Source: Bacteroidales bacterium (GTDB lineage Bacteria > Bacteroidota > Bacteroidia > Bacteroidales > F082). From it: 64,000 nt of DNA. The stretch is taken from contig JAGCPH010000047.1 of NCBI GenBank assembly GCA_017645275.1, positions 1-64,000 of the forward strand, read 5' to 3'. Position numbers and translations under genes: made by a program. Below, in pieces: positions 35,001 to 42,504 of this stretch (the first letter of the stretch is position 1; every line of letters starts with the position of its first letter). The notes beneath the pieces were generated by a model. The model had not been told where the DNA came from. It searched no databases and saw nothing but the letters and a program-made list of their open reading frames with translations.

Positions 35001-35267
35001 GTTGCCATTAGGACCTCCAGATGTATAAACTTGTGTGGTTGAGCCTCCATTTGCACAAGTATAAGTAATTGTTGCATCGCCATAAACAGTAGTTCCATCG
35101 TGTGCATTGGTTATTTCGCCATTTGGCACGGCATTATTAGCATACCCGCTAAAGTCTTCTGCCCACATTGTGGTTCCAACTGTAGCTTGTCCCCACGCCC
35201 TTCCAGGCTGGACAATCATTGTTAGCAGCGCCAACGCTGCAATCAGTAAAGTAAATTTTCTTTTCAT
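29082..35267 (-). CDS. Giant multidomain T9SS-exported surface protein
   Basis: 2061 residues. Signal peptide 1-27 (ending AWGQ). An InlB-type B-repeat lies around 275-350 (VTYHANGG...YDPGDVI...LYAQWE). Two chitobiase-C-terminal-like (Fn3_assoc) repeats contain IYYTTDGT(D/E)PT, each followed by an OB-like module with QVGDIV(V/T)VYGN. Then come at least three BACON-like repeats sharing GDARSAYFKV and ending VT(I/V)NQAA, plus a fourth diverged one. The C-terminal ~450 residues hold the GWYTISSPVG...GFNLIGNPFG module shared with the protein at 232-4026. The end is a T9SS type A sorting domain (ELQVFDVTGR ... KIVVR). No catalytic domain was seen; adhesion or polysaccharide binding is the best guess. 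Confidence 0.85.
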   Translation of the reverse strand: MKRKFTLLIAALALLTMIVQPGRAWGQATVGTTMWAEDFSGYANNAVPNGEITNAHDGTTVYGDATITYTCANGGSTTQVYTSGGPNGNNNLLISKGNGTFTVNGIPTGDATELTVTYAKSGSGVLNISTSTTDVTISDSDSGATITTNGASTIEITFKNTGSSNLRIDDIEITVKTAGGGGDLEDSDLAIVDDPVVLNFNLYPTAIAQTVTYTTSSTGAVTVSESEYVTTSVSGYTITVTPVAVTPSAQTITVSQAADATYAAGSATFTVNVTNSAPTVTVTYHANGGEGENIVATPYQGSDYTVANNTFTKSGYAFTKWHTNAAGTGGTDYDPGDVIESINADIDLYAQWEESSETVDVLNYAFTGITGTGYSAWSNKTGASGAVYAGRSGGDHNSIQLNSTSPNGIVSTASGGKFTKVVVSWNSSTANNRSVQVYGKTTAYDGSSDLYDNDKRGTLLGTITNGTSTELTISGDYNYIGIKNPGSAIYMDEVRITWVAASGDVVATPAIIPNGGNFWDSQEVSITCATDGATIYYTTDGTDPTSESSVYSAPFTITANTTVKAFAVKTDMTDSEIATAEFTKATPMTVAQALAATPQNNVYVSGIISGITEVNTSYHNATYTISDDGTQSGQMTVFRGRYLNNTDFTATDQIQVGDIVVVYGNLSTYQEVNQLAQGNYLVSLERPAAPVATPTFNPEAGVYTESQNVEISCETEGSTIYYTTDGTEPTNTSTEYTGAISVTETTTIKAIAIKNSDASTVATANYYICSQENPYTVTEALAFAEYQYPANGIYVHGIVSTAPTQAPTNNGELTYYISVDGQATNQLQVYKGKGLNNAAFTAQDDIQVGDIVTVYGNVKIYNSIKEFDAGNYLVSFYREPVLETENVNIACDATEGVITYTVTNPASDGNLTAEITDGNEGYWLTLGTIGANVPFTCTANTGAERTATVTLTYTYNTTETVTATAVVTQAAYVAPVASITVDPATVNAPAAETDGTLTVTYTDIATDLGANIFWYTDNTGTETTTEPEWISADIDDITLNVEYLIDANTGDARSAYFKVYGLDTNANDVYSDLVTINQAAGSTPPTPGQYDWVLTSLANLTSDDVFIIVGDNGDTYAMANNNGSSAPTAEAVTIENGAITETVADNIQWNLSTSDDGYMFYPNGTTETWLYCTNTNNGVKVGTGDAKHFTLSDNGYITTSETTDQRYIGIYNSQDWRCYTSEGGNIANQTFAFYKRVPASTEPSITLNQYTYNLNSEGGNAELLVTYKNMPTDPQAVVIFYESDGETELTENPTWITATINANGNVDGHIDANDGDARSAYFKVKGIDADGNDVYSGLVTVNQAAYTLSIVFETTSLDIEAGGEQDRIISFEYQGLGENPTFEVRTYDVTGETPTTYDWLTTSITQGHKVSINVAENTGDARSAYFKVYGENGTVNTESNLVTINQAAAGVTYTLVETDDDIEPGLHYIIVGIGTDNKYYAMAEQRTNNRGEVLVTATGNTIAEVSGIHEFVISGDETNLYTIYDESDIVSSNVSSNGYLYAAGANSNNYLKTYPSVDNRGQWTININETTHKASIVANMTGRNTLRYNYGSGVFSCYTGGQQDIYLYKKNNDTDPVYYSPTIVNKDVEATAASPYIVQPYEILTGNITNTSGSANALIVKDGGEIVTTNNVLATYEKNITEPTAWYPDAAADGWYTISSPVGTVAINSVEGLTADPVGNVPQYDLFSYNEPNMMWYNAQGTAHSFTQLKVGMGYLYAKASISDPIGFKGNTNVNDVPLILTHEASGDMAGFNLIGNPFGQSITMDNIDGAEFSGGYVLTNNGTWKTTVDAKIKPCQGFMVQVDEGISIIINRVPSSKSRANHDYLAFTVSNSEFEDVTYAMFSNGIGLNKISHRNSQIPMVYIQQNNKDYAIATMDDNTQAFNLNFKAMTTGQYTLSFDAKGKYSYLHVIDRLTGEDIDMLLDGEYTFIGSPRDNENRFIVKLDYNANIDELEVSDSFVYQYGSDIIVNGNGELQVFDVTGRMVMNTKINGIQTVNVPATGMYIFRMVGESVQTQKIVVR

Positions 35268-35319
35268 GTTGTTATTATTTAAGTTGTTATTACTAATTTT
35301 TTCCCTTTTACTGTAAACT

Positions 35320-35328
35320 GCAAAAATA
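35320..35328 (-). promoter_or_regulatory. -7 promoter element of the giant T9SS protein operon
   Basis: On the minus strand this is TATTTTTGC, 52 bases upstream of the start codon at 35267. Confidence 0.6.
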
Positions 35329-35370
35329 GGAATTATTTTTATAAGGTGTTAGGAAAATTTTAAAAAGTTT

Positions 35371-35465
35371 TTAAAGCCTTAACTACCTTAGGCGGCACCC
35401 TTAAAGGCGTTAACGCCATTAATGCCAATAATGGCCTTAAGGCAGCCGCTTTAAAGTCCTTAAGG
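35371..35465. repeat. CCTTAGGCGGCA / GCAGCCGC palindrome (family B, copy 2)
   Basis: The arms are CCTTAGGCGGCACCC and GGCAGCCGCTTTAA; the interior is GCGTTAACGCCATTAATGCC-type units. Its right edge holds the stop codon of the four-helix-bundle gene (TAA read at 35462-35460). Confidence 0.8.
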
Positions 35466-35963
35466 CGGTTCTTTCCGGTTGTCTTTTTCAATTTTCTGCA
35501 TGAATTTGTATAGAAGATAATCTGCTTGGTTTATAAGCACTATAGCAATATTTGCAATCACTTCGGGTGATCGACTTTTTACAATATCCATAATCATTTT
35601 ATCATTCTCTGAATTGCTTGCAAGCTCTCTCATTTTGATCTTTTCAATCGAATTATCTTCCCATTGTCGATAATTGCAAACTCGTAAATAATCTTCGTAA
35701 TCTTCTAGTAATTCCTTTAAACTGGATTTTGCGACATTGACCAAAAAGGCTTTGCTTTTTAATGATTTTTTGCCTGCAGAACATCCTTCAACTATGTTTT
35801 GTTTTCCACTTCTGGCAGCTTGAATCATTTGGTCGATTGTCCTGTTTTTACTGTCGAGATATTTAGTACAAAAATAGTTTGTTATACCATAAATTAAAAC
35901 AGTTTTCTTATAAACTATCAAATTTTTATAACTGCCAATGTTTGAATTGTTATCGTTTCCCAT
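35460..35963 (-). CDS. Four-helix-bundle protein (23S rRNA-intervening-sequence-like)
   Basis: 167 residues, all helical. The pattern KNLIVYKKTV...RTIDQMIQAARSGKQNIVEGCSAG...KAFLVNVAKSSLKELLEDYEDY is that of the four-helix-bundle / S23 family, in the version with a C-terminal suffix of about 50 residues. The family has no established activity; some members are encoded in rRNA intervening sequences. The gene is flanked on both sides by family B palindromes and its stop codon lies inside one of them. Confidence 0.8.
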   Translation of the reverse strand: MGNDNNSNIGSYKNLIVYKKTVLIYGITNYFCTKYLDSKNRTIDQMIQAARSGKQNIVEGCSAGKKSLKSKAFLVNVAKSSLKELLEDYEDYLRVCNYRQWEDNSIEKIKMRELASNSENDKMIMDIVKSRSPEVIANIAIVLINQADYLLYKFMQKIEKDNRKEPP

Positions 35964-36214
35964 ACTTAATCCTTTTTTTAACAGTTAAAAGTTTTTTACC
36001 TCCTTCCAACCCGCAAAATTAAAACCACTTCCCGCAATTAGCCGTATGAAAAACGACTAAGTTTTCAACACCGCTGCAATCATCAGCAAAATCAAAACCT
36101 CACAAAAACCACCTCAAAATTTCTATGCCTTTTTAATGTTAATAAATTTTAACTAAAAATTTTTAACATTTTGGGGGAATGTCAGTAAATACTGAGTAAA
36201 TGGATGGTTGGTGC

Positions 36215-36291
36215 TTTAACAACCTTAAGCGGCACCTTTAAGGGCTTTAACGCCATTAATGCCATTAATGGCCTTAAGGCAGCCGCTTTAA
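36215..36291. repeat. CCTTAAGCGGCA / GCAGCCGC palindrome (family B, copy 3)
   Basis: AACCTTAAGCGGCACC pairs with GGCAGCCGCTTTAA around GCCATTAAT units. Close in sequence to copy 2; the two bracket the four-helix-bundle gene. Confidence 0.8.
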
Positions 36292-36333
36292 AATTTTCTG
36301 CGAAATCTGCGTGAGACTAAAAGAAAAAATTCT

Positions 36334-36342
36334 TATCTTTGC
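36334..36342 (+). promoter_or_regulatory. -7 promoter element of mutAB
   Basis: TATCTTTGC, 27 bases upstream of the ATG. Confidence 0.6.
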
Positions 36343-36369
36343 AGCAAATTTTCGAAAATTTTAAATATC

Positions 36370-38223
36370 ATGAGTAACCAGAAAAAACTTTTTGAGGAAT
36401 TTCCTCCGGTGACCACCGAACAATGGGAAGCCGTCATCGAAAAAGACCTCAAAGGAGCCGATTACAACAAGAAACTTGTCTGGAAAACAGCCGAAGGTTT
36501 CCAGGTGAGGCCGTACTATCGCGCTGAGAATCTGAAGGATATCCCGTGGCTCGACACGAAACCAGGGGAGTTCCCTTATATCCGCAGCACGAAACCCGAA
36601 GGTAACGACTGGCTCGTTTGCGAGGATATCGTGGTCGGTAACGACTACCACGAGGCTAATAAAAAAGCCCTCGACGCCCTTAACCGCGGCGCCACAGCAC
36701 TGTCATTCCGCCTCGAATACGACAAGGCCTACGACGCAGTCGAGATATCAGGCCTCCTCAACGGCATATACGCCGAAGCAGTGGAGATTACCTTCTATAA
36801 TAACAAATATCATCTTCCGCTCCTTGAGATGATGTCGAAGATTCCGGGCATCCACGGATCGCTCAACTACGACCCGCTCACACGTTATATCCGCCGCGGA
36901 ACGTGGTTCATCAGCGAGAACACCGATATGGAACTCGCAGCAATCCTTACTAAAGCCGAGATCCCTGGCGTCCAGACTATAGGCGTCAACGCTCACGTGT
37001 TCACCAACGCCGGCGCTACAATCTCTCAGGAGATGGGTATCGCCCTCGCAGAAGGTGTCGAATACATCGAGCAGCTGCAGGCTAAAGGCATGACAATCGA
37101 TGAGATAGCCCCGAAGATGCGCTTCAACGTAGCCGTCGGTCAGACCTACTTCATGGAGATGGCCAAGATGCGCGCCTACCGTATGCTTTGGGCTGAGATC
37201 CTCAAGGCTTACGGTGCAAAAGAAGAGAACTGCAAGATCCGCATCCACGCCTTCAACGCGTTGATTAACATGAGCTTGTACGACCCGTACGTCAACATGC
37301 TGCGTACCACCACGGGTACAATGTCAGCTATCCTCGGCGGTGTCGACTCGTTCTCAGTCACACCATTCGATGCCACATTCGAAGAGGCAACGGAATTTGC
37401 CGACAGAATCGCTCGCAACCAGCAGCTCATCCTCAAGGAAGAGTCGCATTTCGACAAGGTCGCTGACCCGGCTGCAGGCTCGTATTACATTGAGAATCTT
37501 ACAGAAAGCATCGCCACAGCGGCATGGAACGTGTTCCTCCAGATTCAGGAAGAAGGCGGCTACCTCGCTGCAGTGCGTAAAGGCACAATCCAAAATATCG
37601 TGAAGGAAAGCGCCGCAAAACGTTTCAGCAACGTGGCAACACGCCGCGAGACCATCCTCGGCACCAACCAGTTCCCGAACTTCACCGAGACAATGAAGTT
37701 CAACCCGGCCGAATGGGTGTTCAAACCGAGCTGCAAACGTGAGGCCAACGCCGAAGTCGACACCATCGACACCTTCCGCGTGGCTCAGCAGTTTGAGACA
37801 ATGCGTTATGCTACAGACGTTTATGCAAAAGACCACAAACGCCCGACAGCATGGATGTTTACCTATGGTAACCTCGCCATGCGTAAGGCCCGCGCCAACT
37901 TCGCGTCGAACTTCTTCGCTTGCGCAGGCTTCGAAGTGGTCGACAACCCAGGCTTCAAGACCCTTGAAGAAGGTATCGCTGCCGCACGTCAGGTGAAACC
38001 TGAGATCTTGGTGATCTGCTCATCCGACGAGGAATACGGCGAAGGCAACGCCCTAAAGATCTACGAAGAGCTGAAGAACGAGACCATCGTGGTGCTCGCA
38101 GGTAACCCTGAAGGCACTGCCGACATCCTCAAAGAGGCCGGCCTCGAATACTTCATCCACGTCAAGAGCAACGTCCTCGACACGTTACAGAGTTTCCAGA
38201 AGAGATTAGGTATAACAAAATAA
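36370..38223 (+). CDS. mutA: Methylmalonyl-CoA mutase, small (beta) subunit
   Basis: 617 residues. It shares the MUT fold with the large subunit but lacks the cobalamin-binding DxHxxG motif in its C-terminal domain, as is normal for the non-catalytic subunit. Recognisable segments are TTEQWEAVIEKDLKGADY at the start and VGQTYFMEMAKMRAYRMLW near residues 255-275. With MutB it interconverts succinyl-CoA and methylmalonyl-CoA, the propionate-forming route of Bacteroidales. mutB begins 14 bases downstream. Confidence 0.95.
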   Translation: MSNQKKLFEEFPPVTTEQWEAVIEKDLKGADYNKKLVWKTAEGFQVRPYYRAENLKDIPWLDTKPGEFPYIRSTKPEGNDWLVCEDIVVGNDYHEANKKALDALNRGATALSFRLEYDKAYDAVEISGLLNGIYAEAVEITFYNNKYHLPLLEMMSKIPGIHGSLNYDPLTRYIRRGTWFISENTDMELAAILTKAEIPGVQTIGVNAHVFTNAGATISQEMGIALAEGVEYIEQLQAKGMTIDEIAPKMRFNVAVGQTYFMEMAKMRAYRMLWAEILKAYGAKEENCKIRIHAFNALINMSLYDPYVNMLRTTTGTMSAILGGVDSFSVTPFDATFEEATEFADRIARNQQLILKEESHFDKVADPAAGSYYIENLTESIATAAWNVFLQIQEEGGYLAAVRKGTIQNIVKESAAKRFSNVATRRETILGTNQFPNFTETMKFNPAEWVFKPSCKREANAEVDTIDTFRVAQQFETMRYATDVYAKDHKRPTAWMFTYGNLAMRKARANFASNFFACAGFEVVDNPGFKTLEEGIAAARQVKPEILVICSSDEEYGEGNALKIYEELKNETIVVLAGNPEGTADILKEAGLEYFIHVKSNVLDTLQSFQKRLGITK

Positions 38224-38237
38224 GAAAGGAGTAAGCA

Positions 38238-40370
38238 ATGAAACCAGATTTCAAGAATTTAAACATCAACGCTATACCTAAGTCACATATCAAAGCTGAT
38301 TACAAGCCTGACTGGGAGACTGTTGAACATATCAACGTGAAGCCGGCTTATACGGCTGAAGACCTTGAAAATATGGAGCACCTCAACTATGCTGCAGGTA
38401 TCGCTCCTTATCTCCGTGGACCTTATTCCACTATGTATGTGATGCGTCCTTGGACCGTCCGTCAGTATGCCGGTTTCTCTACAGCTGAGGAGTCGAACGC
38501 ATTCTACCGCCGTAACATCGCCGCTGGTCAGAAAGGTCTGTCAGTGGCATTCGACCTTGCCACACACCGCGGCTATGACGCTGACCATGAACGCGTTATG
38601 GGCGATGTCGGTAAGGCTGGCGTGTCAATCTGCTCCGTCGAGGATATGAAAGTCCTCTTCGACCAGATCCCTTTGAACAAGATGTCCGTTTCCATGACAA
38701 TGAACGGCGCCGTGTTGCCAATCTTGGCATTCTACATCGTCGCAGCTCTGGAGCAGGGCGCAAAATATGAGGAACTGCAAGGTACCATCCAGAACGATAT
38801 CTTGAAGGAGTTCATGGTGCGTAACACCTATATCTACCCACCTGAGTTCTCAATGCGTATCATCGCTGATATCTTCGCATTCACCTCACAGAATATGCCT
38901 AAGTTCAACTCGATCTCAATCTCCGGCTACCACATGCAGGAGGCTGGCGCTACATGCGACATCGAGCTGGCTTACACCCTCGCCGACGGTTGGGATTACC
39001 TCCGCACTGGCGTGAAATCAGGCCTCGACATCGACGCTTTTGCTCCACGTCTGTCGTTCTTCTGGTGCTCCGGAATGAACCACTTTATGGAGATTGCAAA
39101 GATGCGTGCCGCCCGTATGCTCTGGGCAAAAATCGTGAAGACCTTCAACCCGAAGAGCGACAAGTCATTGGCACTGCGTACTCACACCCAGACCTCAGGA
39201 TGGTCGCTCACCGAGCAAGACCCGTTCAACAACGTGGCCCGTACATGTATCGAGGCTATGGGAGCAGCTCTCGGCCACACACAGTCGTTGCACACCAACG
39301 CTTTGGACGAGGCTATCGCACTTCCTACCGACTTCTCGGCACGTATCGCCCGTAACACTCAGATCTACATCCAGGAAGAGACCAACATCTGCCGCGTCGT
39401 CGACCCATGGGCTGGCTCATATTACGTCGAGTCACTGACCAAGGAGATCGCTGAGCGCGCTTGGGCTCACATCATGGAGGTCGAAGAGATGGGCGGCATG
39501 GCAAAGGCTATCGAGACAGGTCTTCCAAAGATGCGTATCGAGGAAGCTGCAGCTCGTAAGCAGGCTAAGATCGACTCAGGCACCGAGACCATCGTCGGTA
39601 TCAACAAATATCGCCTTGAGCATGAGGATAGCATTGATACTCTTGAAGTTGACAACACAGCAGTGCGTGAGTCACAGATCAAACGTCTGAAAGAACTCCG
39701 CGCCAACCGTAACGAGGCCGACGTACAGCGTTGCCTCGACGCCATCACCGAGTCAGTGAAGACTGGCAAAGGCAACCTCCTCGCACTCGCAGTGGAAGCA
39801 GCAAAATGCCGCGCCACATTGGGTGAGATCTCAATGGCATGCGAGAAGATCGTGGGTCGTTATAAAGCTGTAATTCGTTCAATATCAGGAGTTTATTCTA
39901 TGGAAGCAAAAGGCAATGACAAATTCGCGAAGGCACAGGCAATGGCCGATGAGTTCGCAAAACTCGAAGGTCGTCGTCCTCGTATCATGATCGCCAAGAT
40001 GGGTCAGGATGGTCACGACCGTGGCGCTAAGGTCGTCGCTACAGGCTACGCTGACATAGGCTTCGACGTCGATATGGGACCATTGTTCCAGACACCGGCG
40101 GAGGCAGCAAAACAGGCAGTGGAGAACGACGTCCACGTGGTCGGCGTGTCGTCACTGGCAGCAGGTCACAAGACCCTCGTGCCTCAGATCATCAAAGAAC
40201 TCGAGAAGCTCGGTCGCCCGGACATCATGGTGGTGGTCGGCGGCGTCATCCCTCATCAGGACTACCAGTTCCTGTATGACGCAGGCGCAGCAGCCATCTT
40301 CGGACCTGGAACAATCGTTTCGGATTCGGCAATCAAGATGCTCGAATTATTGATCGCAATGCGTAAATAA
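38238..40370 (+). CDS. mutB: Methylmalonyl-CoA mutase, large (alpha, catalytic) subunit
   Basis: 710 residues. An N-terminal TIM-barrel mutase domain ([20 protein letters not shown] near 75-95) is followed by a C-terminal B12 domain with DGHDRG at 591-596; His593 is the lower axial cobalt ligand. SSLAAGH and VVVGGVIP follow, as in other MutB enzymes. The length is normal. No epimerase or GTPase chaperone (MeaB) gene lies adjacent. Confidence 0.97.
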   Translation: MKPDFKNLNINAIPKSHIKADYKPDWETVEHINVKPAYTAEDLENMEHLNYAAGIAPYLRGPYSTMYVMRPWTVRQYAGFSTAEESNAFYRRNIAAGQKGLSVAFDLATHRGYDADHERVMGDVGKAGVSICSVEDMKVLFDQIPLNKMSVSMTMNGAVLPILAFYIVAALEQGAKYEELQGTIQNDILKEFMVRNTYIYPPEFSMRIIADIFAFTSQNMPKFNSISISGYHMQEAGATCDIELAYTLADGWDYLRTGVKSGLDIDAFAPRLSFFWCSGMNHFMEIAKMRAARMLWAKIVKTFNPKSDKSLALRTHTQTSGWSLTEQDPFNNVARTCIEAMGAALGHTQSLHTNALDEAIALPTDFSARIARNTQIYIQEETNICRVVDPWAGSYYVESLTKEIAERAWAHIMEVEEMGGMAKAIETGLPKMRIEEAAARKQAKIDSGTETIVGINKYRLEHEDSIDTLEVDNTAVRESQIKRLKELRANRNEADVQRCLDAITESVKTGKGNLLALAVEAAKCRATLGEISMACEKIVGRYKAVIRSISGVYSMEAKGNDKFAKAQAMADEFAKLEGRRPRIMIAKMGQDGHDRGAKVVATGYADIGFDVDMGPLFQTPAEAAKQAVENDVHVVGVSSLAAGHKTLVPQIIKELEKLGRPDIMVVVGGVIPHQDYQFLYDAGAAAIFGPGTIVSDSAIKMLELLIAMRK

Positions 40371-40374
40371 TAAT

Positions 40375-40406
40375 TGTAAAGACGCACGGCCGTGCGTCTC
40401 AACAAT
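40375..40406. repeat. 32-base palindromic element upstream of RNase H gene (family F)
   Basis: TGTAA, then AGACGCACGGCCGTGCGTCT, then CAACAAT. It is identical over 32 bases to the copy inside the gene at 40574-40605 and ends at the base before the ATG. Confidence 0.88.
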
Positions 40407-41033
40407 ATGGCAAAAAATAACTATTATGTCGTTTGGTCAGGCCGGCAGATCGGCGTCTTCAACTCTTGGGACGAATGCCGAATGCAGGTCGAAGGATTCC
40501 CTGGCGCGAAATACAAAGGATTTTCCACCAGAGAATCCGCCGAATCGGCGTTTAAAAACGGCCCGACGGATGATGTAAAGACGCACGGCCGTGCGTCTCA
40601 ACAATCAATCCCCGAAGGCACCCCACGTCCCAACACCATCTCCATCGCCGTCGATGCCGCATGCTCGGGCAACCCCGGCAAGATGGAATACCGCGGAGTG
40701 TTCGTCGAAACCGGCACAGAGGTGTTCAAAAGCCCAGTGTTTGAAGGCGGAACCAACAACATAGGTGAGTTTCTCGCCATAGTGCACTGCCTCGCTTGGC
40801 AACAGAAAAACCATCTCAACTATCCCATCTATTCCGACTCGGTAAACGGTCAGAAATGGGTGAGGGAAGGGGTTTGTAAGACAAAACTCGTTGAGACTCA
40901 ACAGAATAAGTATCTCTTTGAGGTGATTCATAGAGCAGAGAAATGGCTTCACGACAACACCTTCAGAGTGCCGATAATGAAATGGAGAACCGAGATTTGG
41001 GGCGAAATACCAGCCGATTTCGGTCGTAAGTAA
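40407..41033 (+). CDS. Ribonuclease H family protein with viroplasmin-type N-terminus
   Basis: 208 residues. The N-terminal domain (about 1-50, YYVVWSGRQIGVFNSWDECR...GFSTRESAESAF) is the caulimovirus viroplasmin / RNase H1 hybrid-binding domain. The catalytic RNase H domain follows with Asp in VDAACSGNPG, Glu in NNIGEFLA, Asp in YSDSVNG and a final Asp in PADFGRK. It removes RNA from RNA-DNA hybrids. The linker between the domains (about 58-68) is encoded by an in-frame family F palindrome. The ATG at 40407 is chosen; an upstream GTG lies in another copy of the palindrome. Confidence 0.88.
   Translation: MAKNNYYVVWSGRQIGVFNSWDECRMQVEGFPGAKYKGFSTRESAESAFKNGPTDDVKTHGRASQQSIPEGTPRPNTISIAVDAACSGNPGKMEYRGVFVETGTEVFKSPVFEGGTNNIGEFLAIVHCLAWQQKNHLNYPIYSDSVNGQKWVREGVCKTKLVETQQNKYLFEVIHRAEKWLHDNTFRVPIMKWRTEIWGEIPADFGRK
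40574..40605. repeat. 32-base palindromic element inside the RNase H gene (family F)
   Basis: An exact copy of 40375-40406, 199 bases downstream. It is read in frame as V-K-T-H-G-R-A-S-Q-Q in the linker between the two domains. Confidence 0.9.
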
Positions 41034-41048
41034 TTAAAAATCAACGTC

Positions 41049-41807
41049 ATGATCAACTACGATACTTTTTATCTGAAATGTCCTCGCTGCGGCGCATGGC
41101 TCGAAGGTCATATCGTCAAATCGGAGATGGTCAATAAATCGATATTGTATTCCGATGGTAAGACGTTGAACGACAATTACATAACAGAGCCGCAGAAGAT
41201 TATATCGTGTCCCGCTTGTAGCCATTGGTTCTGGGTCAACGAGTACAAGGAGCCTGTCGTGACCAACAAAAAACCCGAGACACCTTATTATAATTGGAAT
41301 CATTGGCGTTTCTTCGGCATACATTTTAACAGCGTTGAAGGCCGCGTGGCTCTCGTGAATCATTATAAACAATATCTGCAAGCCATTGATAATGATAGAG
41401 ATAAGGAGCTTTACATCCGCCGTCTGATGTGGTGGGCCTACAACGACCTGGTGCGCAACAACTATCAGATGCATCTGCCGTATCTCTTTTCAGGAAAGAT
41501 GAGTTTCAACGTCTGGCGCAAAAACCGCAAAAAACAGATTCAGGGTCGTATCATGTTCCATAAGCTTCATGACGAGTATCTTGAAAACATGAAGGCTTTG
41601 CTGCTCCTTCTGAAGGGGCGCTACACTCCAGATGATGAGGAATATGAGGCTTCAATATTGGAAATCATAGAGTTATATCGTGAGATGGGCGAATACGAAG
41701 AGGCTCAGAAAATCCTAAATACCATCCCGCGACGCACACATTACATCGCAAACATCGAAAAAGAGGTCAGACGGAAGCACGATTTTGTGTTCCTAGTAGC
41801 TGGTTGA
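41049..41807 (+). CDS. Zinc-ribbon protein of unknown function
   Basis: 252 residues. Two Cys pairs, CPRCG (10-14) and CPACS near residue 57, suggest one zinc ribbon over the first ~65 residues. The rest is helical with many aromatic and charged residues. A TPR-like pair near the C-terminus (YEASILEIIELYREMGEYEEAQKIL) would suit protein binding. No known catalytic motif. The last 41 bases overlap the convergent tcdA gene, which is long for an overlap, but both frames look real. Confidence 0.65.
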   Translation: MINYDTFYLKCPRCGAWLEGHIVKSEMVNKSILYSDGKTLNDNYITEPQKIISCPACSHWFWVNEYKEPVVTNKKPETPYYNWNHWRFFGIHFNSVEGRVALVNHYKQYLQAIDNDRDKELYIRRLMWWAYNDLVRNNYQMHLPYLFSGKMSFNVWRKNRKKQIQGRIMFHKLHDEYLENMKALLLLLKGRYTPDDEEYEASILEIIELYREMGEYEEAQKILNTIPRRTHYIANIEKEVRRKHDFVFLVAG

Positions 41808-42504
41808 TGACGTGCGAGGCGCAGAAACAGCCGAACACTGCCGGCATATAAGAAATAGTTCCCACAGTAGCTATCTTGTTTTGTTGCTGCTCGTCTTCCA
41901 CGATGAAGGCGTCGTCAGCCACCTTTTCAGGTGAGAACACCACCGTGATACCTTCGCGTATGCCCAGTCGGTGCAGGCGTTTGCGGATATAAAACGCCAA
42001 CCGGCAGTTGTACGACTTCGACATGTCACAAATCTCAATCTTGGTGGGGTCGAACTTGCCTCCGGCACCCATGCAGCTCACTATGTTTTGATGGTTTTGC
42101 ACCGCGTAATAAAGCAGAAACACCTTCGGTGCCATGGTGTCGATGGCGTCGACTACGAAGTCGAACTTCTGTGCCATCAGGTCTATAATCGATTGATCCT
42201 TAAGATATTGCGTCAGCACATGAAGCTTTATTTCAGGGTTGATGTCACGAATACGTTCCGCCATCACCTCGGTCTTATAACGCCCTTGTGTGCTGTCGAG
42301 TGCCAACAGCTGGCGGTTTTTGTTGGTCACACTCACGGTGTCGCTGTCGACTATGGTCATCTCGCCGATGCCAGCGCGTGCCAGCTGTTCCGCCGCATAT
42401 GCTCCCACGCCGCCAAGTCCGACGACGAGCACGTGTGCCTTCGCGAGTCGCTCGACACCGTCTACACCTATTAATATATTAGTGCGCTGCTTCCAGTCTT
42501 CCAT
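41767..42504 (-). CDS. tcdA: tRNA threonylcarbamoyladenosine dehydratase (TcdA/CsdL), E1-like
   Basis: 245 residues of the ThiF/MoeB/E1 fold. The nucleotide-binding GLGGVGAYAAEQLARAG is at about 29-45, followed by DSDTVSVTNKNRQ. The DAIDTMAPKVFLL and MGAGGKFDP segments are typical of TcdA. The enzyme cyclises t6A37 to ct6A37 in tRNAs. I chose MEDWKQRTN at 42504; the codon three positions earlier is TTG. It overlaps the end of the tatD gene by 26 bases on the same strand. Confidence 0.9.
   Translation of the reverse strand: MEDWKQRTNILIGVDGVERLAKAHVLVVGLGGVGAYAAEQLARAGIGEMTIVDSDTVSVTNKNRQLLALDSTQGRYKTEVMAERIRDINPEIKLHVLTQYLKDQSIIDLMAQKFDFVVDAIDTMAPKVFLLYYAVQNHQNIVSCMGAGGKFDPTKIEICDMSKSYNCRLAFYIRKRLHRLGIREGITVVFSPEKVADDAFIVEDEQQQNKIATVGTISYMPAVFGCFCASHVINQLLGTQNRASV

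Larger units (their letters stand above)
35964..36369. other. Gene-free stretch between the four-helix-bundle gene and mutA
   Basis: 406 bases without a convincing gene. It is strongly A/T-rich to about 36200, then holds family B copy 3 (36215-36291), a half family C unit (TCTGCGAAATCTGCGTGAG, 36297-36315) and the mutA -7 element at 36334-36342. The first 200 bases show no clear structure. Confidence 0.6.
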
